Shown piece after piece: positions 22,438 to 33,710 of a stretch of DNA of 64,000 bases (the first letter of the stretch is position 1; each line of letters begins with the position of its first letter). Both the position numbers and the translations under genes were made by a program. Source of the DNA: Hemicentrotus pulcherrimus (lineage: Eukaryota > Echinodermata > Echinoidea > Camarodonta > Strongylocentrotidae); NCBI GenBank assembly GCA_003118195.1, contig BEXV01000540.1, forward strand, positions 93,419 to 157,418, in the 5' to 3' direction. The notes beneath the pieces are model-generated. The model ran no database searches. It was not told the origin of the DNA and was given only the letters and a program-made list of their open reading frames with translations.

Positions 22438-22844
22438 CTGCACACAAAGAGGTTCCGAATCAAACATTTACGATTGTTACTTTGTCTTTCACAGAGACCA
22501 AAAATGTTTTTCCATTTACGGTCAAAATTACAATATACATAGCCTGAATTGAGGTGAAGTTTACATATATCTCCTTTTCATTATCGGTATAATAACGTTA
22601 AAGTAATCATAGAGGTCGGTACAGTGCATATTTAAGAAAATAAAAGGAGGTGGAAACCTGGAAAGCGAGGCTTGTGTTGGGGACGCCCATTACAAATAAA
22701 GACGAGTTACTGCAAGACCATCACCATCATGGAAGAAAGATTAAACTGATTCACTCATATGAAGTGAGGATAACCTATCAAGGCAGAATAATTAAGTAAT
22801 CTAATCAGAGTCAAATGGAATCAACTGAAATGTGCGCTACTCAC
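22438..22844 (-). other. Mhc: Intron 12
   Basis: AT-rich, with nothing notable seen. Confidence 0.7.
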
Positions 22845-22963
22845 CTGAGCCTTAGTACGTCCCTGGGACACGAACTCGTTACCGACCTTGATACGGGGTT
22901 TCAGCAAGTTCTTCACAAGTTCCTGGGGGTTGATACCGAATAGGAAAGCGACCTTGTCGATGA
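22845..22963 (-). CDS. Mhc: Myosin heavy chain exon 12 (upper 50K)
   Basis: The 119-nt exon completes a split valine codon and encodes residues 378-416, IDKVAFLFGI through VSQGRTKAQ. It covers the KPRIKVGNEFV segment around the cardiomyopathy loop. The acceptor is ctatag and the donor is CAG/gtgagt. Confidence 0.96.
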
Positions 22964-23610
22964 CTATAGAGGATAAATGACAAAAAAAGTAATAAAATAG
23001 TGAGATTGGAGAATCCGGTATTCCCAATGGAGGAGGCAGGAAAGATTGAGGAAAACAAGATAGACCGAGGAAAGCAAAAATATTGGGCAAGACAGGAGTA
23101 GATGAGGGAGAAAAGAATTGTGGATCGACAGTCTGTAGAGATGACTGGAAGAGTTGTATATAAATTATGACACATTTTCATGCAACAATCGCTTCGCGTC
23201 ACTTTCCTACATTAACCGAATACTTCCAACCTAGACCCACCACTATACCTAACTCTAACCCTCGACCTTGACAAAAAAACCAAACCTTATCCCTAACTCT
23301 AGAATCTGGGGAACAACATGAAAGTCAAAGCCGGAGAGATAGCACTATGAAACATATGGTGTATTGATGAGATCTTAACAACCCCCTACGAGAAGCACTA
23401 TCATGGCAAAATTTCACGAAACCGTCATAAGTACAAGTTCACCGACAACTTATTGAAACATGTGTAGTGAATATAACAATTGTTTTAATGGGATGTCGGT
23501 GAACTTGTACTTATGGAGGTTCTGTGAGAAGATGCCCAAAATACTAACCTCCGTAGTCGAATGGAGTAAGTCAAATGCAACGCGAAGGATCAATGCTTAG
23601 TACAACTTAC
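22964..23610 (-). other. Mhc: Intron 11
   Basis: Contains a perfect 22-bp inverted repeat (23426-23515) inside a longer imperfect foldback. The rest shows nothing notable. Confidence 0.75.
23411..23530. mobile_element. Short foldback / hairpin
   Basis: Positions 23426-23447 and 23494-23515 are perfect 22-bp reverse complements (CATAAGTACAAGTTCACC...) with a 46-bp spacer. Pairing continues imperfectly outward for about 15 bp. It could be a small MITE or a hairpin RNA precursor; neither can be decided from sequence alone. Confidence 0.7.
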
Positions 23611-23749
23611 CGGTTGTCGACTCGATTTCGGCCTGCTCTTCGCGGGGCCTTTGCTTCCACTCGACGTTTCCGAAGTGCATGATGGTGGCACACATTTTGT
23701 ACATGGACATCTTCTCTTCGAATGTGAAGCCCAGGACATCCAAGGCGTC
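23611..23749 (-). CDS. Mhc: Myosin heavy chain exon 11 (upper 50K)
   Basis: The 139-nt exon encodes residues 331-376 plus the first G of a valine codon, [10 protein letters not shown] through EIESTT. It includes the [16 protein letters not shown] segment common to muscle myosins. The acceptor (caatag) lies behind a TC dinucleotide microsatellite that serves as the pyrimidine tract. The donor is G/gtaagt. Confidence 0.97.
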
Positions 23750-23753
23750 CTAT

Positions 23754-23792
23754 TGAGAGAGAGAGATAAAGAGAGAGAGAGAGAGAGAGAAA
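23754..23792. repeat. (GA)n microsatellite at splice acceptor
   Basis: GA tract on the plus strand, TC in the transcript. It ends 5 bp upstream of the exon 11 acceptor AG. Confidence 0.92.
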
Positions 23793-24014
23793 GAATGATA
23801 ATACTAATACACGATCCTTGTAAAGCGCATATTGCATTTCGGTTTTGGAGAATAAGGAAAAGAGATAGAACCTGGCAATAGTAGGGAGAACACTTCATGC
23901 TAATCAGATACCAACTAACTTTAAACTTATTCATGGACAAATGAGTCTTTAGTCTGTTTTTGTTTTAAATGGTCAACTGTCACTGCCTCTTTCACATCCT
24001 CAATTAGAGGCACA

Positions 24015-24061
24015 AAGAGAGAGAGAGAGAGACAGACAGAGAGAATGAACGAGATAAGTAG

Positions 24062-24101
<40 letters not shown>

Positions 24102-24435
24102 TGAAAGAGATAAGTAGATATATATATAGAGAGAGACAGACAGACAGACAGAGAGAATGAAAGAGATAAGTAGATAGAGAGAGAGAGAGAGACAGACAGA
24201 CAGAGAGAATGAAAGAGATAAGTAGATAAGTAGAGAGAGAGACAGAGAGAGACAGACAGACAGAGAGAATGAAAGAGATAAGTAGATAAGTAGAGAGAGA
24301 GAGAGACAGAGAGAGACAGACAGACAGAGAGAATGAAAGAGATAAGTAGATAGAGAGAGAGAGAGAGAGAGAGAATCAGAGAGAATGAAAGAGATAAGTA
24401 GATAGAGAGAGAGAGAGAATGAAAGAGATAAGTAG

Positions 24436-24470
<35 letters not shown>
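24015..24470. repeat. GA-rich minisatellite, 8 units
   Basis: Eight copies of the core GAGATAAGTAGATA, usually preceded by GAATGAAA, alternate with GA and GACA runs of varying length. Confidence 0.93.
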
Positions 24471-24519
24471 CTAGTGGTTGTATGTGGATTGGGAATGGCC
24501 TTTATAAATATTGTTGATA

Positions 24520-24885
24520 CTATCATCATTCTTATTGTTATTATCATCATTGTCAAACTAGTGATGAAAAACATGAAGATGATGACAAAAAGTAGTAATA
24601 GTAGTAGCAGTAGTAATAGTACTAGTATTGTTATTGTCATCATCACCATCATCATAACTTTTGATAAAAGTATCATCATTATTATCATTATTATTATAAA
24701 TATTATCATCATAATCATCAATAATATTATTAGTGTCATTGTTATCATTATAATCATCAATAGTATTATTAGTGTCATTGTTATCATTATCATCATCATC
24801 ATTATTATTATTATCATTATTATTGTTATTTTCATTGTTATTGTTATTATCATTATTATTTTCATGACCGTCATCACTATTATAA
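24520..24885. repeat. ATT/ATC trinucleotide region
   Basis: Degenerate trinucleotide tract of ATT, ATC and GTT units with imperfect duplicates, such as the repeated TAATATTATTAGTGTCATTG block near 24720-24780. Confidence 0.9.
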
Positions 24886-25081
24886 TCATGGGTTCGTTAA
24901 TTTTAAAAATCGGTTCATGCAATATATGGCCAATTTACGTAATTACAAGTTCTTTTTGATCCAAGTCATTTACGTTTCTGTAGTGTAAGTTTGCTTAAAC
25001 CGATGATCAACCATTCCTTGCACATGTCAACATTTTATATTGTTTTACTTACAAGAAAATGAAAATAATTATTATTCTTAC

Positions 25082-25185
25082 ATCAGTAAGTTTGAATTCC
25101 TCAGCGTCATCGACGCCGTCGATTTCAACTTCTCCTTGGTTCTGGAAACAGTATGACTTGCAGCCCTTCTCGAGCAGTAGAGTGT
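25082..25185 (-). CDS. Mhc: Myosin heavy chain exon 10 (upper 50K)
   Basis: The 104-nt exon completes a split aspartate codon and encodes residues 297-330, TLLLEKGCKS through DAEEFKLTD. The acceptor is gcaacag and the donor is GAT/gtaaga. Confidence 0.96.
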
Positions 25186-25769
25186 CTGTTGCAGATAAAG
25201 TAGGATTTAAAAAACAGTATTAATGTTTATTTCAAATTGGATAGTTTTGCCAAGACAAATTGCTCTTTTTTTTCGAGGTATACTTTTTATTTTCATTCAG
25301 GTCGATCCGCTGTTCGACCTCAGAGCGACGGATAATAGTTTGGTATGTTGTTGTCTGTGGATTGGCGGTCCATTCGATGAAACTGAGATGTTAATGCCAA
25401 GCACAAAACAATTGAAATGACAAATTCAGGAACAATGCTTCCTAGAAATTAACTACTCACAAAAAGTTGTAAATAATTAAAATATATTCCTACATAAAAA
25501 AATATTATAAAGTCACTTTGAACAAAACTGGCACTTTGGAGAAACCGCGGCTTCAAAAAAATTTGATTGAAGTGAAACTGATTATGATTTTAATCTTTTA
25601 ATGAAAGGAAACAGAATTACGCTATGATAAACTATTTCTACATGATGTCAGATTAATAGAGCCATTTTCAAGTATATTTTGGCAGTGGCATTGATTAGCA
25701 AAATGTTGCCAATCCGGTCAAAGTTGGGCACAATATGGCGGCGAATACTGCCTTGTTGTGCAAGCATAA

Positions 25770-25801
<32 letters not shown>

Positions 25802-26167
25802 CTAAACATATTTGTGGCTTACACCTAGTAAATAAGATCGATTGATCGATCTGTATCGAAAAACAAGTCAGAAAAAATCTCGGAACCAGCGGGACTTGAA
25901 CCTGCATCTACTGTTTGCCGTGCAGTGACTCTACCACCAGGCCATTACGGGTCCATGGCACAGTCACGATGAACTAGAAACAAATACCCAAGCTCTCCTG
26001 ATTCATTCTGATTTATTAATATTCATTAGTTCATTAGTATATATATATATATATATATATCGTCTTTGTTATTATACATGTTGTAACCAAACGACATCAA
26101 GATGATCAAACTCTATAAAAAGATGGCCCGTTTAAGTTTGATCCCGAAGAGCGCCCTCTCAGCTTAC
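25186..26167 (-). other. Mhc: Intron 9
   Basis: Contains TA tracts (25774-25801 and 26038-26060) and a tRNA-like sequence on the same strand as the gene (25877-25956). No exon was found. Confidence 0.75.
25877..25956 (-). pseudogene. tRNA-like sequence / SINE head
   Basis: On the minus strand there is an A-box-like TGGCCTGGTGG, a good B box GGTTCAAGTCC, T-arm pairing with one mismatch, and a T6 run just downstream that could terminate Pol III. The D and anticodon arms do not fold normally: the anticodon loop would have 9 nt. A functional tRNA is unlikely; a tRNA pseudogene or SINE promoter fits better. Confidence 0.45.
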
Positions 26168-26266
26168 CCAATACATCCTGTCTGTACCCAGAGGTGATCT
26201 GGTAGAAGATGTGGTAGGACCTCTCAACACCATTCTGTCGGATCACACGAGACTTCTCGAGCAGAT
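26168..26266 (-). CDS. Mhc: Myosin heavy chain exon 9 (N-terminal 25K/50K junction)
   Basis: The 99-nt exon completes the split tyrosine codon of DIETY and encodes residues 264-295, LLEKSRVIRQ through GYRQDVL, plus G. RSYHIFYQ is a standard myosin signature. The acceptor is ccttgcag and the donor is G/gtaagc. Confidence 0.96.
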
Positions 26267-26765
26267 CTGCAAGGAAGATTTGCAGTTCAATTGATATACT
26301 TTATTTTATTTCTGTATTTGTCCAAATACAATAACTGAATAAATGTAAACGTAAAATATACTACAAATATCAATTCAAAACGTGATTTGCATTAAAACCA
26401 TAGAATAAAGAACTTAGATATAATATATTATCCTAGTCATAATGTTTGTATGTATGTTTGTTGCTGTCTGTTTGTTTGTTTGGGCTTTAAAAAAAAATCA
26501 TTTTGCCTTTTGTACTTTTCAAGGAATCAAAGTGTTTGAATTCGTCTTCGTTATTGATAGATTAATCCTAGTTTGCCTTCAAATCACCATGTGTCAAGTG
26601 CAATAGCAATCAAATCGTCTATAATGAATTCTAATTGTACATCACACAGTTTATATACTAAACCAAGGCTAACAGGGTCATTGTGGGAAAGCAGCTTTGT
26701 GACTGACAATGCTACCCTGTTATCATAACACTACAAATAAATGAATTGCTAGATTGACTACTTAC
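26267..26765 (-). other. Mhc: Intron 8
   Basis: AT-rich, with nothing notable seen. Confidence 0.7.
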
Positions 26766-26829
26766 AGGTCTCAATATCGGCTCCGGCCAGTTTACCGCTT
26801 GTGCCGAAATGAATACGGATGAATTTACC
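26766..26829 (-). CDS. Mhc: Myosin heavy chain exon 8
   Basis: The 64-nt exon encodes residues 242-262, GKFIRIHFGTSGKLAGADIET, plus the T of the next tyrosine codon. It completes the switch I region begun in exon 7. The acceptor is ctcgccag and the donor is T/gtaagt. Confidence 0.96.
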
Positions 26830-27482
26830 CTGGCGAGGAAATGGTCAGATGAAGAAAATATATTTCAAAAAGGAGAAATATTTGTTTTGGGTCTATTGTA
26901 TTAATGTTACTGCATATTAAAGATAAATAAGTCCGGCTCAAATCTACTAAAATATAGCCTTCGTCAAAAATATATTCGTATTAAACAGTAATTGCCTATA
27001 TGCCTATCAAATGGTCGTCTTAATCTAAACACAAGATTGTCATCAAAAGGTACAAACATTTTGTACTATTTAGGAGTAGAAAAATTATAATAACTGGTGC
27101 CAATGTGAGGAATAAAACAAGGGACTATTAGACCTTAAAAATCCGGAATGGGACATAGATATTGTAGACAGAAGTTTCGGTCTAACGTAAAACTGCACTC
27201 AAATATCGACAGATCTTTTAAAAATGGAGAGGTCCCACTTTGTGAAATTTGGGACGCTCTCTGCAAACGTGATGGAGTATGATCACTGGGCTTCCCTCTT
27301 CCACAGGTGTACCATAGAGTGTACTATCGAGTCATAACTGAATAAAGATAGCATGACTTTCATGAGCACATATCTAGTATTCCTCTCACTGGTTACTACA
27401 ACATGACCAAATTAATCTGCCCATATATGGGCAGATTATCTACGGACAGGACTACACGGACCACAAGAGTATTTATACTTAC
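26830..27482 (-). other. Mhc: Intron 7
   Basis: AT-rich, with nothing notable seen. Confidence 0.7.
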
Positions 27483-27575
27483 GAAACGGGAGGAGTTGTC
27501 GTTCCTGATGGTCTTGGCGTTACCAAACGCCTCAAGAGGAGGGTTGGTCTGGATGACCTGGTCCTCAAGGTTACC
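27483..27575 (-). CDS. Mhc: Myosin heavy chain exon 7 (loop 1 end, switch I)
   Basis: The 93-nt, phase 0-0 exon encodes residues 211-241, [10 protein letters not shown] through [15 protein letters not shown] with the following G is switch I. The acceptor is cgtgtag and the donor is TTC/gtaagt. Only one copy is seen, although insects use alternatives at this position. Confidence 0.96.
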
Positions 27576-30500
27576 CTACACGTGATTGGTTGGAAGGAAT
27601 GGTTGTCATGGAAATCGATGCATAACGCATGCATACGCATGCGTCGTTCGCATTTACATACTTATATTCGAGAACTGACTGTTCTTTCATTCACCATGCG
27701 TAATGAAAATGCACCATTGTATTTTCTGAATTCTTTCCCCGTGCAGACATAATCAAGCAATAACTCTTTTACAATTCATAAAATGAGGAGACACCCTTTC
27801 ACTTCTGGTAGTAGAAGATACAATCCTTTATGATCACTTCGACCATTAAGAACTGATTTGACTAAAATGAGTCTTCAAAAAACAATTTAGAAATCCAGTA
27901 AAAATTGCACCGAGATTATAACGATTATAGAATAATAGATTTTGCCTTCTCCGTATCTCCAAAGAAAATGGGTATCTCTTACATCAGATTCTTAATTAAT
28001 TCAAATTTTCCCATAATGAAACAAATATCAGCTTCATATTGTGGCACATGTAGGTGTTACCATACTTGAAAGCAGATCAGTGACGCCGTTTCTTTATTCT
28101 TCTCGACACTCCAGTTGATGGTCACGTGATAGGTGACGTCGTAACAATCCCGTCATACTTCGGCTGGTGCCTGGCACGGATGGACGAATTTCCTTGCTCC
28201 TTAAAAACCACTACTATTGCAAATAATTTCCTACTTAAGTTGCCTATATTCTCAAACTACGATATTAAAGCGTAATTGGTTCTTACAGATGGAGCTGACG
28301 TTAAATGCTGTGCACCTATGTTGATACAAATGTTATGACGACTTACGACCAACTACATGTACAGTTTCCATACAAAACCACACAATACACAAACAGGGTT
28401 CTGTGTGTTTTATATAACTATCAGAGTGATGATTACTACACCAATCAATTACTACTTGTATCCCGCGAGACAACGTTCAATCATGGTCGACTTTTGTCAA
28501 CCCGTATGGATCCAGTCCTATGCTTCGTACTGAAAGGTAAGGGATGGCCACTGGCCTCGGAGTGAGGCCAAAGTGGAAAATGAGTTGCCTCTCATGACAG
28601 CATGGACCGAACCTTGTCCGCTATTCTGCATTTTTCTGTACAATTTGCAAGTCGCGTGAGAAGTGTTCCAGATCCATGTATTGTGATAAGGGTCAGGCCG
28701 CGGACCTCAAGGAAGAGTCAACGACCCTTCCCCGCATGGACTGTTTCATTTGTGGTTTGGAAGCACGGTTCTCAGAATTAGAAAGTCGGTCAAATGTAGA
28801 ATTGGTGGGGAGAGAATCTTCGAAAGGAGGCTCTAGCCGAAGTGAGATTCATGGCCATGCTGTGCATCGCCTGGTAAGGAGGTCATGACCTTTAAAAAGG
28901 CCACTGACCCCTGTGCCCTTTGACCTACAGCACGGTCGAAAACTCCTTATTTGACTGTAACATATATACCACAGATTGGTTCAATGGCCATACTGTTCAT
29001 CTATCTGGCAAGAAGGTCTTGGTTTCTCAAGCATGTTCAATGACCCCCTTTGCCCTTTGACTTACATGTACAGCATGGTGTAAACCTACTTACTGGTACG
29101 TACATTTCCTTACGAACATTACACTACGGTCAAAGGTGACTCTGATGGGTATTTTCACATTCAACAACTGAACGTGCCGAAGCACGCCGTACCGCGGTCT
29201 AGAGAGAGGCAACAGGAACCGACAACAATCCTCCCCTATTAACAAAACCTCTGGGACATTAATGATTCAAGGACTTTCTGAACGGATTTAAGTTGTTCAA
29301 TATTTTACAAAGGTTTACTACGCATTCAGTAAATGCATTGGTTTATGAAATCTAGAATTGAGCGAAAACTCCACTTCTTAAACAGGAATTTGGGGTATGA
29401 CTACATTTCACATCACATCATAACATTCTCCCTCTTCATTCCAAAGGGTGTAAATCAGGCATTATCTAATGAACAGAAAACAGAGTAGGCTTCTTAAGTG
29501 AGCTATAATGATAACGTGACATGGGAAAAATAATATTTTAAAGAAAAATGGATATGAAAAAAATTCTGAAAATTTAAAAAGAACTGCCATGAAAATCCTT
29601 ATAAATGCAATATACTAATTTTGGGGAAAGGAATATCATTATGTAATTCCATGTATTATATGAATTTCGAGGAGTTGGAAGAGTGCAAATAATCTAGAAA
29701 CGGGTATCAATCAATCCACAAAGATTCAAATGTTTTTTGGACATGGACTTGTGGAGGAGAGTTGTGTGTCGGTTGTCTCTAGACGCAGCATCACGTGATG
29801 AATGAAAATACCCAACAGACCGCCATCTTTGTTAAACTAGAAAAAAAAATGGTGGTGAACAGAGGAAAACAACAAATTAGCATCCGCACCCCGGTTCTGG
29901 GGTACCTATTGGTCAGATTCTGCCGGTGCGTCGTAGATTGAAAATGAAAGACGCTAGCGCTTTGTCCGGTAGTCTTCATTGAGCGCATTTGTCAGATTTT
30001 GGAAGTCAATTTGCTTTGTTTCTTCTTCAGGTCATGTTTAACGACAAAGAGGTCGAGAAGCAGCCATATTCCGTCCGCTACGCGTGCGCCCTCGTGCTTG
30101 AAAGGCGCGCATGAACGGCGTCGGATTAAGGAGCGTCTGGACCCTGCCCAAAGCCTTCTTGATGGAAGAAGGTTTTGGCGCATTCGTTTGTCAGAAAGCT
30201 TAGAGCGCGCGCTGCAGCTGCCAAATCAGCGCAGAAAAAGAGACTGTATACGACGAAAAAACCTGTTAGAGACTGGTTTAAATAGTCACAGACGGACATA
30301 AGGAGCACACTTCACATATGCATTACTAGGAGTGGCGTCACGCTATGGCGTAAAAAGATTGCAGATAATGCCCTCATATGGAATTCTTTCATATCAGGGA
30401 TTATGTTTCAAACTATGATTTTCTTATTGATAGGGAACAATTATATGTATAGGATAGGTTTTAAAAAAAAATTTGTATTACCTAATCTTTATGGCAATAG

Positions 30501-31389
30501 AAATCTGTTCAATATGTGGCACTCCCACATGTTTGTTTTTGTTTTTTTGTATATCTGGGCTTTAAAATAATTAAGTTGATGTTTTTCAGAAGCGCTTGAG
30601 TAGGGCAGAACAATTAACAGTATTAGATAAAGTTTAAATAAGGGCATAACGTTTTTTTTAAATAAATAATAACAAAATGCTGTTTGGACAATGAATGCTA
30701 TTTAATTCCAGCAAAGTGTTTAAGGTATATTTTGAAAATAAAAGAGGTACGAGGTAGGAATTCATATGTGTTTGAATCATCGGCAATCCTTATACACCAC
30801 AAACATGAAGTACGAGACGAACAGAGGTGCCTAAAAGCCAGTCCATGACGCAAAAACATTGTCCAATTCTATACCTAATATCTTGTAATTCAACTGTTTT
30901 CAAGAGTAAAAAACAGCGTGATGACATTGAAAGGGCACACTAATTTAAGGAATTTGACTCGAAAAATGATTGGGCCAGATCGTTTCTTCGTCTGAGTTTC
31001 GAGATGTGCCACCTACTCCTCTTTACTAAAATTTTGAGGGGGTTTTACATCAGTAGTTTAAATTCAGGAACCAATCCCCATGTACGTGTAGACCCTTTTG
31101 TATACAGTATAGGTTTTGTAAGCCACTTTTCATACCAAAATATGAATTAAGATGTATTTTTCATGTCCAAATGATATTATTTATCCAAGGTAGATGGTTA
31201 AAGATCTTTTTTCGGTAAATCTCCTCCCTTCATACATTAACCCACCCGTATCTGGATCCATACAGGACAATGCTTTCGCAGCGATGAAATGGTTAAGCGC
31301 ACCAAAGACGTGGCGCCACAACTGTAATGAAACAAGACAGTGGTCCCGCCAGCCAGCGAGCGAGCGCTGCGTTGCGTTAGACATGGTAC
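27576..31389 (-). other. Mhc: Intron 6 (3.8 kb)
   Basis: Contains a diverged tandem repeat at 28852-29098. The GC content rises near 28650-28900 and 29880-30240 without any supported exon. The remainder is AT-rich. Confidence 0.7.
28852..29098. repeat. Diverged tandem duplication, about 130 bp
   Basis: GGCCATGCTGTGCATC (28852) and GGCCATACTGTTCATC (28985) begin two units. Both continue with CTGGYAAGRAGGTC, TGACCCC and GCCCTTTGACYTACA blocks. Confidence 0.75.
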
Positions 31390-31510
31390 CTTCTTGCCGC
31401 CCTCTGGCGTGTCCTGTTGAAGTTTGCCTCCGGTGGATACACTAGCAATGTTGGCAAAATACTGGATGACCTTTTTGGTGTTTTCTGTTTTCCCTGCACC
31501 TGACTCTCCA
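31390..31510 (-). CDS. Mhc: Myosin heavy chain exon 6 (P-loop, loop 1)
   Basis: The 121-nt exon completes a split threonine codon and encodes residues 171-210, starting [27 protein letters not shown] (171-178) is the ATP-binding P-loop. The end ([16 protein letters not shown]) is the short loop 1 that influences ADP release. The acceptor gctcag follows an ACC triplet tract; the donor AAG/gtacca is weak. Confidence 0.96.
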
Positions 31511-31515
31511 CTGAG

Positions 31516-31537
31516 CGGTGGTGGTGGTGGTGGTGGT
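31516..31537. repeat. (GGT)n triplet tract at splice acceptor
   Basis: Seven GGT units on the plus strand, ACC in the transcript, ending about 6 nt before the exon 6 acceptor. It replaces a normal pyrimidine tract. Confidence 0.9.
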
Positions 31538-32860
31538 AAGAATGGGCGTGGTGCAGGAAGGGGGTATTGAGAGAATAGAAGAGGAGTAGAAGTAGGCGGA
31601 GCAGAAGGAGATATTTCATTGAAGATAGGAGCAAGAAAAAAAAATAGCATTGTCATGATTGTAGTTCATCAAAAGTGCAATAGTGTTACCGTTAAAGAGA
31701 GTGGTGTTAGCGTAAAAAAAAGCATGATAATGGCTAGCGCTATTCTAAGTCATGCAGAAGCGATGGAGTCTATTCTAACGTGCACCTCGTTAAAACAATC
31801 ATCAAGATATTTTACTGGAATTTAAGAAGATATAAAATAGAGATTTCACTTTCATAAACTTTCTACTGGAATGCAGATCATGCAAGAATATGTCAGTACA
31901 TTTGACATGACGTGCAACATCTACGAAGAGTCAAATCAAGACAAGAAGGCAAACAACGATGTATAAGCTTCCTTATTTCCCTAACGTCTCGAAAACGAAT
32001 ATACATGTAAGACGAAGGAAAGTAAACAGACTATTGAATAACTTAATGTGAGCTATCGATTCTTTTCATGCGGTATTGCAATCATTCAATCTTCAATCTT
32101 TTTGTTCTTCTTTGTTGTTTTACTCCAAAGAATTTGAAACATTCTTTCCTACTTTTTTCATGCTGACGCTTTTTTCAGGCTTTTTACTTTATATAATTTG
32201 GATGCATGATGCGGATAAGAATCATTTTGAAAGAAAGGAAAATAATGATTTTGGGGTTTGGGATAGGGCTATTTTGATTTCGTGCATTGCAAGATCTGGA
32301 GAGTCACCCTAACTAAAATAAGAAAATACAATTGTTATACACTGTACCTAGGATCATATGTTATACATATATTAGCTGAGCTCAATCCTATTTGAATAAT
32401 CTGGAAATTAGTTCCAAATTAGGTATATTAGGTTGCAAATATGCCTATTCTGAAGAAGATACTGTCATATCGTCAAAGTTTTCAGAAAATATGGCTGTTA
32501 ACAGAATTGGAACTCAGCTAAAATTTACAAATCATTTGTTTCTTCTTATCATAACGTTACTTACAATATTAATATACAAATTACGATACAATTTCAACAG
32601 ATAACTTATTAGTCATACTGTGACATAAACATGAGTAGGCCACACAGATTGGTACAATGCCTTTCCGATTGTAACAATGTTACGATTCTAAAAAATTGTT
32701 ATTTTTTTTTAAATAAATGTGACATGAACGAAGAATTCGGTTGTAAGTATTCAAAAAAACATAATTTTAGAAAAGTCAAATCGTCTTATTTCGTTTATAT
32801 TACATTTAATCATTGGCTGCTCTTTCTTTCATACTTGTTAAAGCACAAATATTATCTTCG

Positions 32861-32866
32861 TATATT

Positions 32867-32908
<42 letters not shown>
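32861..32908. repeat. (TA)n microsatellite
   Basis: Near-pure TA tract in intron 5. Confidence 0.93.
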
Positions 32909-32913
<5 letters not shown>

Positions 32914-33682
32914 AAGAATGGGATTCTTCTGGGGGTGTTTGACCTTTGTTGCTCAGAGATTCCACAAACAAGGATGACTAATTATGAAACAGGGAAAAAG
33001 GCATTGTACCATATGGGTTTTATACACTCCGTTTAAAATAACACTCCGTATGTTACAATATTATAAGCGAAAGATTATTTAATTTAAAAAAAACTGGTAG
33101 TTTCAAATTATTCGAAGAGATCGGAGACTGCACACTTTGCTAGGTAGGAGAGAACACAGACTAGAAGAAACACAAGATTGGTTGTAAACAACATATAAAA
33201 ACGGAGACTGCTTAGACCACACAGATTGTAAGGAGTCAAATTTGAGAAAAACTGCAAACTTTAACATTTAGATTAGGACATTTTAGTTCAACATTTAGAA
33301 AATTAGGACTTTTTAGTTCAATATTTAAAAAAAAATACATCTCCGATGATATTAATAACATGAATATTTCGCTTCATTTATGATCAATGATATTGATATA
33401 AATACGTCCTGCATACAAATACTTGATAGTTATCTAATCTATGTATTATCTATAATTGGCAGAGTGGATGACTCGGGTTTCATTCAGTCTTGAAATAACT
33501 TAGATGGTCCTTAATGGCATTACATAATTGAAAATTCGAATTCTTTCAAGTGTAACTGCACGTTTATAACTTCATCTTTAGCATATGTCGGTATAAAAGC
33601 AACAAATGATGTATTTCCGTCTATTTTTGGCACGAGTGAATTCCATGACGTTTATGGTCCGCATCTTAAATTACATACTCAC

Positions 33683-33710
33683 GTGATCAACATGGACTGG
33701 TTCTCGTGGT
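33683..33710 (-). CDS. Mhc: Myosin heavy chain exon 5 (28 nt)
   Basis: The 28-nt exon completes an asparagine codon, encodes HENQSMLI (162-169) and gives AC of the threonine before the P-loop. ENQSMLIT is conserved across myosin II, and vertebrate muscle genes also have a 28-nt exon here. The acceptor is ttccag and the donor is AC/gtgagt. Confidence 0.96.

Larger units (their letters stand above)
23750..25081 (-). other. Mhc: Intron 10 (1.3 kb, largely low complexity)
   Basis: Nearly half of this intron is simple sequence: a GA tract at the exon 11 acceptor, a GA-rich minisatellite (24015-24470) and an ATT/ATC region (24520-24885). Long apparent open frames here come from the simple repeats and are not genes. 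Confidence 0.9.
31511..33682 (-). other. Mhc: Intron 5 (2.2 kb)
   Basis: Contains a GGT tract next to the exon 6 acceptor (31516-31537) and a TA tract (32861-32908). No further exon was found. Confidence 0.75.

Noticed and set aside
24015..24470. CRISPR-like regularly spaced repeats
   Set aside because: The spacers are simple GA/GACA runs and the setting is a eukaryotic intron, so this is an ordinary minisatellite.
23927..24922. A 331-codon open frame on the minus strand rich in Ser, Leu, Ile and Met
   Set aside because: It is produced entirely by GA/TC and ATT/ATC simple repeats in intron 10 and has no protein-like composition.
25877..25956. Functional tRNA gene on the minus strand
   Set aside because: B box and T arm are good, but the D arm is broken and the anticodon loop would be 9 nt, so it is listed as a pseudogene or SINE head.
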